Shown here: piece after piece, positions 5,833 through 12,876 of the stretch | Layout of the letters: each line of letters starts with the position of its first letter | Numbering within the stretch: position 1 is the stretch's first letter | DNA from: RHKX01 sp035695265 | GTDB taxonomy: Bacteria; Actinomycetota; Thermoleophilia; Solirubrobacterales; 70-9 | Direction: 5' to 3' | Length of the DNA stretch: 14,674 bases | Assembly (NCBI GenBank): GCA_035695265.1 | Contig: DASSEM010000252.1 | Location: forward strand, 1-14,674 | Program-made: the position numbers and the translations under genes | Notes under the pieces: generated by a model | What the model saw: only the letters and a program-made list of their open reading frames with translations | The model's database searches: none | What the model was told of the DNA's origin: nothing

Positions 5833-6609
5833 ATGGGAGCGGTCCAGGCTCGTCGCGAGGGCGGAATCCTCGAGCTGTGCATCGATCGGCCGCCGGCGAA
5901 CGCGATCGACTCGCGGACGAGCAGGGAGCTCGGGGAGCACTTCGCCGCCTTCGCGGAGGACGGTGAGCTCGGGGTCGCGATCGTCACCGGTGCCGGCGAA
6001 CGGTTCTTCTCCGCCGGCTGGGACCTGAAGGCCGCCGCGGCCGGTGACTCCGAGGACTTCGGGCCTGGGGGCTTCGCCGGCCTGACCGAGATGTTCGACC
6101 TGGAGAAGCCGGTGATCGCGGCCGTCAACGGGTACGCGGCGGGCGGCGGCTTCGAGCTGGCCCTCGCCTGCGACCTGATCGTCGCCGCCGAGCATGCGCG
6201 CTTCTCGCTGCCTGAGGTCAACCGCGGCTTCGTCGCCGACGCCGGCGGCGTCCTACGGCTGCCGAAGCGACTGCCGCGGGCGATCGCCATGGAGATCCTC
6301 CTCACCGGCCGGCCGGTCGATGCCGCACGGGCGGCCCGCCTCGGCCTCGTCAATCGCGTCGTCGAGCCGGCCGAGCTGATGCCTGCCGCGCGCGAGCTGG
6401 CAACGCGGATCAACGCGGCGGCCCCGCTGGCAATCCGGGCGGTGAAGGCGATCGTCGACGCGACCGCGCACCTGCCGGTGCCCGAGGGGTACCGCCTGCT
6501 CCGCGACCGCAGCATCGCCGCGCTGGCGCGGGTCGAGGGATCAGCGGACGCCGCCGAGGGGCCCCGCGCGTTCGCAGAGGGCCGCGACCCGGTCTGGCGG
6601 GGCGAATAA
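5833..6609 (+). CDS. caiD: CaiD-like enoyl-CoA hydratase (carnitinyl-CoA dehydratase homologue)
   Basis: A 258-residue crotonase-superfamily protein of standard length. It is strikingly like E. coli CaiD as I recall that sequence: RPPANAIDSRTS, FFSAGWDLKAAA, DFGPGGFAGLTEMF and the ending FAEGRDPVW are nearly the same. Oxyanion-hole segments are FSAGWDL (59-65) and GYAAGGGFELA (100-110). Both hydratase glutamates are present, Glu108 in GGGFEL and Glu128 in LPEVNRG. CaiD interconverts crotonobetainyl-CoA and carnitinyl-CoA. No caiA, caiB, caiC or caiE homologue is nearby, so the real substrate may be another 2,3-enoyl-CoA; the symbol marks homology, not proven pathway. It appears to be transcribed from its own leaderless promoter 51 nt after the lipoprotein gene. 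Confidence 0.9.
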   Translation: MGAVQARREGGILELCIDRPPANAIDSRTSRELGEHFAAFAEDGELGVAIVTGAGERFFSAGWDLKAAAAGDSEDFGPGGFAGLTEMFDLEKPVIAAVNGYAAGGGFELALACDLIVAAEHARFSLPEVNRGFVADAGGVLRLPKRLPRAIAMEILLTGRPVDAARAARLGLVNRVVEPAELMPAARELATRINAAAPLAIRAVKAIVDATAHLPVPEGYRLLRDRSIAALARVEGSADAAEGPRAFAEGRDPVWRGE

Positions 6610-6659
6610 CCGTTACTGAAAGAATGGATCGATGAGTCGATTCTTGGATGCGTCAGACG

Positions 6660-6665
6660 TAGCGG
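6660..6665 (+). promoter_or_regulatory. Weak leaderless -10 candidate (TAGCGG) of the serine hydrolase gene
   Basis: TAGCGG stands seven bases before the GTG at 6673, the same spacing as at 5820, but the last base is not T. No Shine-Dalgarno is present. Confidence 0.25.
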
Positions 6666-6672
6666 CGGCCTC

Positions 6673-7821
6673 GTGAGGTCGAACGCGATACGGCCGGGTT
6701 TCGTGGCCGCGACCCTGGTTGCCCTGGGCGCGCTGCTGCTCCCGGCGTCCGGCTCGGCGACGAAGCCGATGAAGGCCGGGGCCGTCCAGCGTGGCCTCGA
6801 GCGGCTCGTCCACTCCGAGGGCGGACCCCCGGGGGCGATTGCCACCCTGCATCGGCCTGGCAGGACGATCGTGCTCAAGGCGGGCCGGGCGAACGCCGAG
6901 CGGCGAGGCAGGCCGCGGGGCGGCGACCACATGAGGATCGCAAGCATCGCCAAGGCGTTCAACGGAGCCGTTGCCCTGAGGCTGGTCCAGAGGGGCAAGC
7001 TCGGCCTCGACGACACGATCGGCGAGTGGCTGCCGGAGCTGCCCGCCGCGTGGGCAGGAGTGACCGTGAGGCAGATGCTGAACCACACCAGCGGCCTGCC
7101 CGACTACACGTTGTCCAAGGGATTCAGGGATCAGACCGAGACCGATCCTCGGGGATTCGTCTCGCCGACCGGGATCATCGACTGGGTCCGCGCCGACGAC
7201 CTGGAGTTCACGCCGGGCAGCCGATACGAATATTCGAACACCGACAACATCGTCGTCGGGCTGATCGCCGAGCAGGTGACCGGCGAGTCGTATCGCAGGC
7301 TCCTCTCCAGGCTCGTCTTCGCCCCGGCCGGGCTCGAGCAGACGACGTTCCCGACGAGGCGGATCGCGCTGCCGAGGCCCTACATCCACGGGTACGTCAT
7401 GACGCCCGGTCAGCCGCCGCTCGATTTGACGGACTTCCTGAGCCCGAGCGGCGCCTGGGCGTCGGGGGCGATCGTCTCCACCCCGAGGGAGCTGGGGAGG
7501 TTCATCCGAGCCGACCTCGGCCGGCGGTTCTTCGGCGCCATGCAGCAGCGTGAGCAGCTGACGTTCGTTCCGGGGCGGTCCAGCCCACCGGGGCCGGGGG
7601 TGAACTCGGCCGGCCTCGCCATCTTCCGTTACAAGAGCCGCTGCGGAACCGTCTACGGGCACACCGGGGACTTCCCGGGGTACGTCCAGTGGGCGGCGTC
7701 GACCGCGAACGGGAGGCGTTCGGTGACCACGTCGCTGAACATCCCGGCTCCGACCGGTGACTTGCTGAGGGAGTTGCGAGCCGTCCAGGCGAAGGCCGTC
7801 TGCGCCCTGTTGCGTCGCTGA
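6673..7821 (+). CDS. Secreted class C beta-lactamase-type serine hydrolase (PBP-like)
   Basis: A 382-residue exported protein from GTG 6673. A signal peptide (residues 1-29, ending near SGSATK) precedes a beta-lactamase/D-Ala-D-Ala carboxypeptidase fold. The three family motifs are intact: SIAK with nucleophile Ser91 and Lys94, YSN at 187-189, and HTG at 330-332 replacing KTG. The last form is common in Streptomyces R61-like carboxypeptidases and esterases of this superfamily. NHTSGLPDYT is the usual conserved segment between the first two motifs. It could trim peptidoglycan stem peptides, hydrolyse D-amino peptides, or act as an esterase; beta-lactam resistance should not be assumed. It lies 63 nt after the CaiD-like gene and carries only a single cysteine in the mature part (Cys324) apart from the one at the extreme C-terminus. 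Confidence 0.93.
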   Translation: MRSNAIRPGFVAATLVALGALLLPASGSATKPMKAGAVQRGLERLVHSEGGPPGAIATLHRPGRTIVLKAGRANAERRGRPRGGDHMRIASIAKAFNGAVALRLVQRGKLGLDDTIGEWLPELPAAWAGVTVRQMLNHTSGLPDYTLSKGFRDQTETDPRGFVSPTGIIDWVRADDLEFTPGSRYEYSNTDNIVVGLIAEQVTGESYRRLLSRLVFAPAGLEQTTFPTRRIALPRPYIHGYVMTPGQPPLDLTDFLSPSGAWASGAIVSTPRELGRFIRADLGRRFFGAMQQREQLTFVPGRSSPPGPGVNSAGLAIFRYKSRCGTVYGHTGDFPGYVQWAASTANGRRSVTTSLNIPAPTGDLLRELRAVQAKAVCALLRR

Positions 7822-7956
7822 TCGGATTGTCGCGTGGGGGCGCGGGCCGACGATTACGAGTCCGGCACACGGGTAGGGCCACAACACGTCCGCGGGCGGA
7901 TCGACGGTTGCCTCGAGCGCGGATTTCGGGTTCTCGCGACGTCCGTTCGCCCGCTG

Positions 7957-7987
7957 TTGAGCACGAGAGCCACCCGAGTCTAGGAGG
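7957..7987 (+). promoter_or_regulatory. Promoter candidate and ribosome site of the SDR gene
   Basis: TAGGAGG (7981-7987) six bases before the TTG start is a good Shine-Dalgarno. The same bases also form TAGGAG at -10-like spacing from a TTGAGC (7957-7962) 18 nt upstream. The ribosome site reading is preferred and decides the TTG start. The rest of 7822-7956 shows no gene. Confidence 0.5.
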
Positions 7988-7993
7988 CAGCAC

Positions 7994-8950
7994 TTGAAGG
8001 TGTTCATCGCAGGAGCCACAGGAGCGATCGGCCGGGAGCTGGTCCCGATGCTCGCCGAGCGCGGCCACCAGGTGACGGCAATGAGCCGAAGAGGCGTCGC
8101 CGCCAGGACGGCGATGCCGGACGGGGTGACCCCCGTCCAGGTGGATGGCCTCGACCGCGAGGCGGTCGCGCGGGCGGTGGCCGAGGCCGAGCCGGAGGTC
8201 GTCGTCCATCAGATGACGGCGCTCGGCGGCGACCTCGACTTCCGGCGGTTCGAGCGCACCTTCGCGGAGACCAACCGGCTTCGGACCGAGGGCACCGACA
8301 ACCTGATCGCGGCCGCCCGCGAGGGCGGCGCGAGGCGGTTCGTCGCGCAGAGCTTCGCGGGTTGGCCGTACGCGCGTGAGGGCGGGCTGGTGAAGACCGA
8401 GGAGGACCCGCTCGATTCCGACCCGCCGCAGGCGGTCCGTTCGACGATCGACGCGATCAAGCGCCTGGAGCGCGTCGTCTCCGAAGCCGACGGGCTCGAG
8501 GGGCTCGCCCTCCGCTACGGCGGCTTCTACGGCAGCGGCACGTCGCTCGGCCCCTCCGGCGATCAGACCGAGCTGATCCGCAAGCGCCGCTTCCCGCTCG
8601 TCGGCGACGGCGGCGGGATCTGGTCGCTGATCCACATCCACGACGCCGCGACCGCGACCCGGGCGGCGATCGAGGGCGGAGACCCGGGCATCTACAACGT
8701 CGTCGACGATGAGCCGGCCCCGGTCCGCGAGTGGCTGCCATACCTCGCCGAGCTGCTCGGCGCCAAGCCACCGCGACGCGTGCCGGCCTGGGTCGGTCGG
8801 CTCGCCACCGGCGAGCACGGGGTGATCCTGATGACCGCGATCCGCGGCGCCTCGAACGCGAAGGCGAAGCGCGAGCTCGACTGGACCCTGCGCTATCCGA
8901 GCTGGCGCCAGGGCTTCAAGGAGCTGGCGGGAAGCGGCGATCGCCTATGA
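7994..8950 (+). CDS. Atypical SDR / NAD-dependent epimerase-dehydratase family protein
   Basis: 318 residues from TTG 7994, fixed by TAGGAGG just upstream and by the reading frame starting MKVFIAGATG. The N-terminal Rossmann glycine motif GATGAIG (7-13) binds NAD(P), and the strand/turn LALRYGGFYGSG (171-182) and the later VVDDEPAPVREW segment are typical of extended SDRs acting on nucleotide sugars or similar substrates. In the active-site helix, Lys156 (AIKRLERVV) is kept, but the Tyr expected four residues before it is replaced by Ile152. The catalytic Tyr of the classical YxxxK motif therefore appears absent, as in atypical SDRs that act as sensors, isomerases or NADPH-binding regulators. 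Tyr126 in WPYAREG might substitute. No substrate can be named. Confidence 0.88.
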   Translation: MKVFIAGATGAIGRELVPMLAERGHQVTAMSRRGVAARTAMPDGVTPVQVDGLDREAVARAVAEAEPEVVVHQMTALGGDLDFRRFERTFAETNRLRTEGTDNLIAAAREGGARRFVAQSFAGWPYAREGGLVKTEEDPLDSDPPQAVRSTIDAIKRLERVVSEADGLEGLALRYGGFYGSGTSLGPSGDQTELIRKRRFPLVGDGGGIWSLIHIHDAATATRAAIEGGDPGIYNVVDDEPAPVREWLPYLAELLGAKPPRRVPAWVGRLATGEHGVILMTAIRGASNAKAKRELDWTLRYPSWRQGFKELAGSGDRL

Positions 8951-8978
8951 CGTAGCTGGAAGGCCGGCGGGTCGCGCG

Positions 8979-9092
8979 CTATCGCTCCGGCCCGTCCAGG
9001 AACCGGGCGATCGCCTCGGCGTCGCTGAGCCCGTAGAGGTAACGGCCGCCGCCGGCGATCAGCAGCGGCACGCCGCCGATGCCGAGTTCCCA
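8979..9092 (-). pseudogene. C-terminal remnant of a thioredoxin-fold (DsbA/glutaredoxin-like) gene
   Basis: On the minus strand an open segment ending in TAG (8981-8979) reads ELGIGGVPLLIAGG, then RYLYGLSDAEAIARFLDGPER. The GVP followed by a beta strand, a Gly turn and a YGLSDAEAI helix is the cis-proline plus C-terminal helix of DsbA/FrnE-type or glutaredoxin-like proteins. Upstream the frame continues without a plausible start or the CxxC half of the fold, and the VOC gene's leader lies there. I read it as a truncated relic between the SDR and VOC genes. The match rests on about 37 residues, so chance is possible. Confidence 0.45.
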
Positions 9093-9175
9093 GCCTCGGA
9101 ATCGAGGCCGAAACCTGGCCGCAGTCTGCCCTAGCCTCGAACGGTCCCGAAGTTCGGAAACCCGAGGAGAAGACC

Positions 9176-9550
9176 ATGGACTGGAAGCTGGAGCTGATCG
9201 CGATCCCGGTCAGCGACGTCGACCGCGCCAAGGAGTTCTACGTCAGGGCCGGTTTCAACGCCGACCACGACCACCGGGTCAGCGACGAGGTCCGCTTCGT
9301 GCAGCTCACCCCGCCCGGGTCGGCGTGCTCGATCGCGCTCGGCAACGGCGTGACCTCGGCCGAGCCCGGGTCGGTCGAGGGCATGCAGATCGTCGTGGCG
9401 AGCGCCGAGCAGGCCCGGGAGGAGCTGGTCGGGGCCGGCATCGAGGCGAGCGAGGTCCAGGATTTCCCGTGGGGTCGTTTCGTCTTCTTCAGCGATCCCG
9501 ACGGCAACCGCTGGGCGGTCCAGGAGCTACCCGAGCGCGATCCGAGCTGA
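9176..9550 (+). CDS. VOC (glyoxalase/bleomycin-resistance) family protein
   Basis: A 124-residue single VOC module, start ATG with CCGAGGAGAAGACC upstream as ribosome site. The paired beta-alpha-beta3 units are visible: LELIAIPVSDVDRAKEFYVRAGF (first unit) and MQIVVASAEQAREELVGAGIE (second), ending in the hallmark FFSDPDGNRWAVQEL. Glu117 in VQEL is at the usual metal-ligand position. The N-terminal ligand, normally His or Gln, seems to be Glu6. VOC proteins act as glyoxalases, ring-cleaving dioxygenases, epimerases or drug-binding proteins; nothing here distinguishes these. The gene stands alone, 225 nt after the SDR gene and 58 nt before the uORF of the transporter. Confidence 0.92.
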   Translation: MDWKLELIAIPVSDVDRAKEFYVRAGFNADHDHRVSDEVRFVQLTPPGSACSIALGNGVTSAEPGSVEGMQIVVASAEQAREELVGAGIEASEVQDFPWGRFVFFSDPDGNRWAVQELPERDPS

Positions 9551-9595
9551 GCATGCCGGCGGCGGCCGTCGATCTCGCGGATCCGGCCCGCGGGA

Positions 9596-9601
9596 TAGGT
9601 T
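9596..9601 (+). promoter_or_regulatory. Putative -10 box (TAGGTT) ahead of the transporter uORF
   Basis: TAGGTT is followed by seven bases and an ATG at 9609, the leaderless spacing seen at other genes here. The -35 region is not convincing. Confidence 0.4.
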
Positions 9602-9608
9602 GCTCCCG

Positions 9609-9626
9609 ATGGAGCGGGTGCGCTGA
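9609..9626 (+). other. Five-codon leaderless uORF overlapping the transporter start
   Basis: ATG GAG CGG GTG CGC TGA encodes MERVR. Its stop overlaps the transporter start as TGATG, the arrangement for re-initiation by the same ribosome. With TAGGTT seven bases before, the first ATG would be at or near the mRNA 5' end. The transporter itself lacks a strong Shine-Dalgarno; only GGAG (9611-9614) lies 11 nt before its ATG. Confidence 0.4.
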
Positions 9627-10360
9627 TGGCGGCGGCGGCCGGATGGGGAGCGCTGGCGGCTTCCTCGCTCGTGATCGGCGCGCTCCTCGGGCTCCAGCGT
9701 CACTGGCCCGACCGGCAGATCGGCGCCGTGCTCGCATTCGGGGCGGGGGCGCTGATCAGCGCGGTCAGCTTCGAGCTCGCCCAGGAGGGGTTCGAGGTCG
9801 GCGGCGCCGGCTGGGTCGCGATCGGACTCGCGCTCGGCGCCCTCACCTACTTCTTCGCCAGCCGCGCGCTCGATCGCCGCGGCGGGCGCCGGGGCCATCG
9901 CCCGCCGTCCCGACCCGGCACCGGCACGGGCGAGGGCGGGGCGCTGGCGCTCGGGGCGACCCTCGACGGCATCCCCGAGCAGCTCGTCCTCGGGATCGGG
10001 CTCGCCGCCGGCGACGGGATCAGCGCCAGCCTCCTGCTCGCGATCTTCATCTCGAACCTGCCGGAGGCGATCGGCTCCGCAAGCGAGATGCACGGCGGCG
10101 GCCGCGGCCGCCGTTCGATCATCGAGCTGTGGCTCGCCGTCGCCGCCGTCGCCACCTTGGCCACCATCGTCGGCTGGGTGCTCGCCGACGACGCCGGCGC
10201 CGCCTTCACCGCCGCGATCGACGGCTTCGCCGCCGGGGCGCTGCTCGTCATGCTGGTCGACTCGATGATCCCCGAGGCGAGGACACGGGCCGGCCGGATC
10301 GCGGGGCTCGTCAGCGTCCTCGGCTTCGCCCTGGCGGCCGGGCTGTCGAACCTGTCCTAA
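9626..10360 (+). CDS. ZIP-family metal transporter, His-poor variant
   Basis: A 244-residue integral membrane protein with about eight hydrophobic segments (near 5-23, 33-50, 62-78, 105-128, 131-150, 167-187, 193-212, 222-241) and a charged, His/Arg-rich cytoplasmic-type loop at 82-105. That layout fits ZIP transporters, which bring Zn2+ or other divalent metals into the cytoplasm. The signature segments are LDGIPEQ (113-119) and SNLPEAIG (143-150), occupying the places of the HNxPEG and HExPHE motifs of helices 4 and 5. The usual metal-binding histidines are replaced by Asp114 and Ser143, while the Pro-Glu pairs are kept, as in a broad actinobacterial subgroup I remember. A third copy-like MIPEA occurs at 214-218. 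Metal specificity may differ from Zn2+. The start is coupled to a tiny uORF. It converges with the PepSY gene. Confidence 0.83.
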   Translation: MAAAAGWGALAASSLVIGALLGLQRHWPDRQIGAVLAFGAGALISAVSFELAQEGFEVGGAGWVAIGLALGALTYFFASRALDRRGGRRGHRPPSRPGTGTGEGGALALGATLDGIPEQLVLGIGLAAGDGISASLLLAIFISNLPEAIGSASEMHGGGRGRRSIIELWLAVAAVATLATIVGWVLADDAGAAFTAAIDGFAAGALLVMLVDSMIPEARTRAGRIAGLVSVLGFALAAGLSNLS

Positions 10361-10393
10361 CCGCCCCCGCCCGGGCGCCGCCTCCGTCGATCG

Positions 10394-10720
10394 TCAATCG
10401 TCGTCGTCGCTGTCCTCCGAGTCGCTCTCGACCGCGACGCGACCGAAGTCGCCGTCGAGGCGGACGTCGACGGTCTCGCCGTCGGGCTTGGTCACCTCGA
10501 CCTCCCAGACGGCGCCGTTCTCGTCGTCGAGCTCGACGGAGTTCGCGGTGCCGCCGCCGGTGATCTCGAGCGCCGCGGCGCTCGCCTTGGCCGCGTCCGG
10601 TCCGCTCGCCTGCTCGCCGGCATCGTCATCGTCGCCGGCGGTGGCAAGCGCGACGCCGCTCCCGGCCGCGAGGGCCGCGACGGTCGCGCCGACCGCCAGG
10701 TACTTGCGCTTGATCTCCAT
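10394..10720 (-). CDS. Secreted or anchored PepSY-like acidic protein
   Basis: 108 residues from ATG 10720; another in-frame ATG at 10726 adds Met-Thr. The ribosome site GAAGGAGA ends only about 2-3 nt before the upstream ATG but about 8-9 nt before the inner one, which favours 10720. Lys/Arg then a hydrophobic stretch (7-28, ending VALATAG) is an export signal. An acidic linker (DDDDAGEQ) leads to a PepSY-like unit at about 43-97: an Ala-rich helix AAKASAAALEI, then GAVWEVEVTKPDGETVDVRLDGDFGRV. The tail is SDSEDSDDDD. PepSY domains are often found outside the cytoplasm as peptidase inhibitors or modulators near sensor kinases. It lies just after the kinase gene but has its own promoter with the same operator type as the lipoprotein at 13027, so it is probably a target, and possibly a feedback partner, of this two-component system. 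Confidence 0.85.
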   Translation of the reverse strand: MEIKRKYLAVGATVAALAAGSGVALATAGDDDDAGEQASGPDAAKASAAALEITGGGTANSVELDDENGAVWEVEVTKPDGETVDVRLDGDFGRVAVESDSEDSDDDD

Positions 10721-10756
10721 GGTCATCGTCTCCTTCGGTTGGGTGGTTCGGAGACG

Positions 10757-10791
10757 GTTCTACGCGGCGACGGTGAAACGGCGATGAAAAC
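10757..10791 (-). promoter_or_regulatory. Response-regulator operator and promoter of the PepSY gene
   Basis: On the minus strand two units, TTCATCGCCGT and TTCACCG, repeat at exactly 11 bp (TTCA at 10788-10785 and 10777-10774). The proximal TTCACC is followed by 9 nt and then a -10 TAGAAC (10762-10757), 31 nt before the first ATG. Direct repeats overlapping the -35 position are the classic arrangement for activation by OmpR/PhoB-type regulators. Confidence 0.65.
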
Positions 10792-10793
10792 GG

Positions 10794-12173
10794 TCAGCCG
10801 CCGGCCGGCAGCTCGATCCAGACGTCGGCACCGCCACCGGGACGGTTCGCCGCCCGGGCGCGGCCGGAGTGGGCCCGGGCGATGGCGTCGACGATCGCGA
10901 GCCCGAAGCCACTACCACCGCCCGTCCTTCCCGGGTCGGCGCGGCTGAACCGCTCGAACGCCCGCGGGATGAAGCCGTCCGGAAAGCCGGGACCGCGGTC
11001 CTCGACGTGGATCTCGACGATCGCTTCCGCCCGCCGCGCCCCGATCAGGATCGGGCCGCCGCCGTGCTCGATCGCGTTCTCGATCAGGTTCGTCAGCGCC
11101 TGCTCGATCCGCATCCGGTCGGCCCCGACGACGAGGTTGCCGTCCGCCTCGACCGTCAGCGGGCGCCCGGCGGCCTCGAGCTTCGCCGCGAACCTGCCCT
11201 CGACGTCGGTGAGCAGCCGTGCCACCGGCACCGGCTCGACATCGAGCGCGAGCTGCCCCTCGTCCGCCCGAGCGACGACGAGGAGCGCCTCCGCGAGCTC
11301 GATCAGGCGGTCGACCTCGACCCGCGCCGAATCGATCGCCGAGCGCAGGTCAGCGGGGTTGGTCGAGTACCGAACCGCCATCTCGAGCTCGGTCTTGAGC
11401 AGCGCGAGCGGCGTCCGCAGCTCGTGGCTCGCGTCGTCGACGAACGCGCGCTCGCGCTCGAGCGCGATCTCGACCCGGCCCAGCATCTCGTTCAGCGTCT
11501 GCCCGAGCCGGCGGATCTCGTCATCGACCGGCGGGACCGGCAATCGCTCGCTCAGGTCCGAGCCGGAGAGGTCGGCGGCGCGGCGACGCATGTCCTCGAC
11601 CGGTCGAAGCGCCGCGCCGATGCTGAGGTAACCGGCGATCGACGCGAGCAGCAGCGCCGCCGGGCCGCCGATCAGAAGCAGCGTGGCGAGGTTCGCCAGC
11701 GCCTCGTCGCGGTCGTCGAGCGACGCGCCGAGGGCGATCACCTCGCTGCCTGGCTCCGGCCTCACGGCGGTGGCGAGGATCCGGACCTCACCCTCGATGC
11801 CGGGCGGGGGCGGCGCGTCGAAGAGGATCGGGCGCTCCGCGGCGGCCGCGAGGCGGGCAGCGTCGAGCACCGATTCCGTGCCGACCTGCGGGCTCGCTTC
11901 GACGACCCGGCCCGACGGCGAGATGAGCTGCGTGAAGCTCTCGTCGGACTCGATCAGAGCGGCGCCCGCCGCGGCTCCGAGCTCCGGGCCGGGGCCGGCG
12001 CCGAGCGCGATCGCGCGCGCCTCGCTCGCCCGCGAGCGCAGTCCCTGGTCGATCGCCTCGTCGAGCTGCGCGCCGTAGCGGAGGTAGACGAACAGGCCGA
12101 GGCCGGCGAGCAGCACCGCCATCGCCCCCGCGAAGGCAAGCGTCACCCGCGCCCTGATCGGCAGCCGGCTCAC
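10794..12173 (-). CDS. Sensor histidine kinase (HAMP, HisKA, HATPase_c)
   Basis: 459 residues from GTG 12173. The frame extends 48 codons further, but that stretch overlaps the response-regulator gene, whose TGA stop shares bases with this GTG (GTGA), the standard coupled junction. Layout: TM1 12-31; extracytoplasmic sensor 32-160 with no recognisable ligand domain; TM2 about 162-188; HAMP 189-240; HisKA with phospho-acceptor His250 in FVDDASHELRTPLA; HATPase_c with N box IENAIEH (Asn366), G1 DRGPGF (392-397), F box FERFS and G2 GGGSGFGLAIV. All catalytic motifs are intact, so it should phosphorylate the partner at 12170-12850. The stimulus is unknown; the two putative target genes are both exported, which suggests an envelope signal. 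The PepSY promoter operator abuts the 3' end of this gene. Confidence 0.95.
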   Translation of the reverse strand: MSRLPIRARVTLAFAGAMAVLLAGLGLFVYLRYGAQLDEAIDQGLRSRASEARAIALGAGPGPELGAAAGAALIESDESFTQLISPSGRVVEASPQVGTESVLDAARLAAAAERPILFDAPPPPGIEGEVRILATAVRPEPGSEVIALGASLDDRDEALANLATLLLIGGPAALLLASIAGYLSIGAALRPVEDMRRRAADLSGSDLSERLPVPPVDDEIRRLGQTLNEMLGRVEIALERERAFVDDASHELRTPLALLKTELEMAVRYSTNPADLRSAIDSARVEVDRLIELAEALLVVARADEGQLALDVEPVPVARLLTDVEGRFAAKLEAAGRPLTVEADGNLVVGADRMRIEQALTNLIENAIEHGGGPILIGARRAEAIVEIHVEDRGPGFPDGFIPRAFERFSRADPGRTGGGSGFGLAIVDAIARAHSGRARAANRPGGGADVWIELPAGG

Positions 12174-12850
12174 CGCTCCGGCTCGACTCGCAGCCGGTAG
12201 CCGACGCCGCGCACGGTCTCGATCGATTCCCGGCCGAACGGCTTGTCGATCTTCCGGCGCAGGAGGCGCACGAAGGAGTCGACCACGTTGGAGCGGTTCT
12301 CGTAGTCGTAGTCCCACGCATGCTCGAGGAGCTGAAAGCGCGAGAGCGCCTCGCCGGGATGACGCATGAAGACCTCGAGGATCGCGAACTCCTTCGGCGA
12401 CAGCGCGATCTCGACCTCGCCCCGCTGGACCTGCCGCGCGGCGGGGTCGAGGGTGAGATCGCCGACCCTGAGCACCGCCGGGCGCTCGGGGGCACCGCGC
12501 CGTGCCAGCGCCCGCAGGCGGGCGAGCAGCTCGGAGTAGGAGAACGGCTTGGTCAGGTAGTCGTCGGCGCCGCCGTCGAGGCCGGCGACCCGGTCGGCGA
12601 CGTTGTCGCGCGCGGTCAGCATCAGGACCGGCGCCCAGACGCCGTCGGCGCGAAGCCGCCGGCAGACCTCGAAGCCGTCGATGCCCGGCAGCATCACGTC
12701 GAGGACGATCGCGTCGTACTCGGTCGAGCCCGCCATCCAGAGCGCGTCCTCGCCACGGGGGGTGACGTCGACGGCCATGCCCTCGGCGCGCAGGCCGCGC
12801 TGCAGGAGGCCCGCCATCTTCACCTCGTCCTCGACGATCAGCACACGCAT
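12170..12850 (-). CDS. OmpR/PhoB-family response regulator
   Basis: 227 residues from ATG 12850 (MRVLIVEDE), preceded by AAGGTGGG 8 nt upstream. A longer frame starting at 12889 would add 13 residues, but its first codons lie inside the operator repeats, so the shorter start is preferred. The receiver domain (1-115) has the acidic pocket Glu7/Asp8, phospho-acceptor Asp51 in VLDVMLPG, Thr79 and Lys101. The C-terminal winged helix (about 125-222) has the trans-activation-loop and recognition-helix features of OmpR types (LSPKEFAILE, SNVVDSFVRLLRRKID, TVRGVGYRL). It is transcribed first and coupled to the kinase by a GTGA overlap. Direct TTCA(C/T) repeats upstream of this gene, the divergent lipoprotein and the PepSY gene are its likely binding sites. 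Confidence 0.96.
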   Translation of the reverse strand: MRVLIVEDEVKMAGLLQRGLRAEGMAVDVTPRGEDALWMAGSTEYDAIVLDVMLPGIDGFEVCRRLRADGVWAPVLMLTARDNVADRVAGLDGGADDYLTKPFSYSELLARLRALARRGAPERPAVLRVGDLTLDPAARQVQRGEVEIALSPKEFAILEVFMRHPGEALSRFQLLEHAWDYDYENRSNVVDSFVRLLRRKIDKPFGRESIETVRGVGYRLRVEPER

Positions 12851-12876
12851 CGAATCGCCCACCTTCAGGCTTGCAG

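Noticed and set aside
5757..7088. Minus-strand 443-codon frame opposite the CaiD-like and serine hydrolase genes
   Set aside because: Antisense shadow spanning two unrelated real genes; Ser/Arg/Ala-rich and without motifs.
6673..7821. Serine hydrolase as a beta-lactam resistance gene
   Set aside because: The motifs are shared by carboxypeptidases and esterases; the HTG third motif gives no specific support for beta-lactamase activity.
6613..8019. Minus-strand 468-codon open frame opposite the serine hydrolase
   Set aside because: Arg/Pro/Gly-rich with no motif; the opposite strand encodes a serine hydrolase with all three catalytic motifs.
10368..10377. CGCCCGGGCG palindrome between the convergent ZIP and PepSY genes as terminator
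   Set aside because: It has no loop and no U-tract, and such palindromes are expected by chance at this GC content.
9079..10563. Plus-strand 494-codon open frame across the VOC and ZIP genes
   Set aside because: It is extremely Arg-rich and low complexity, and runs in another frame over two well-supported genes; a typical GC-rich shadow.
10869..12200. Plus-strand 443-codon frame opposite the histidine kinase
   Set aside because: Composition is Arg/Asp/Glu-biased as expected from the antisense of a kinase; no recognisable domain.
12174..12317. 48-codon N-terminal extension of the histidine kinase
   Set aside because: It overlaps the response regulator's winged helix in another frame; the GTGA junction at 12173 is the normal coupled start.
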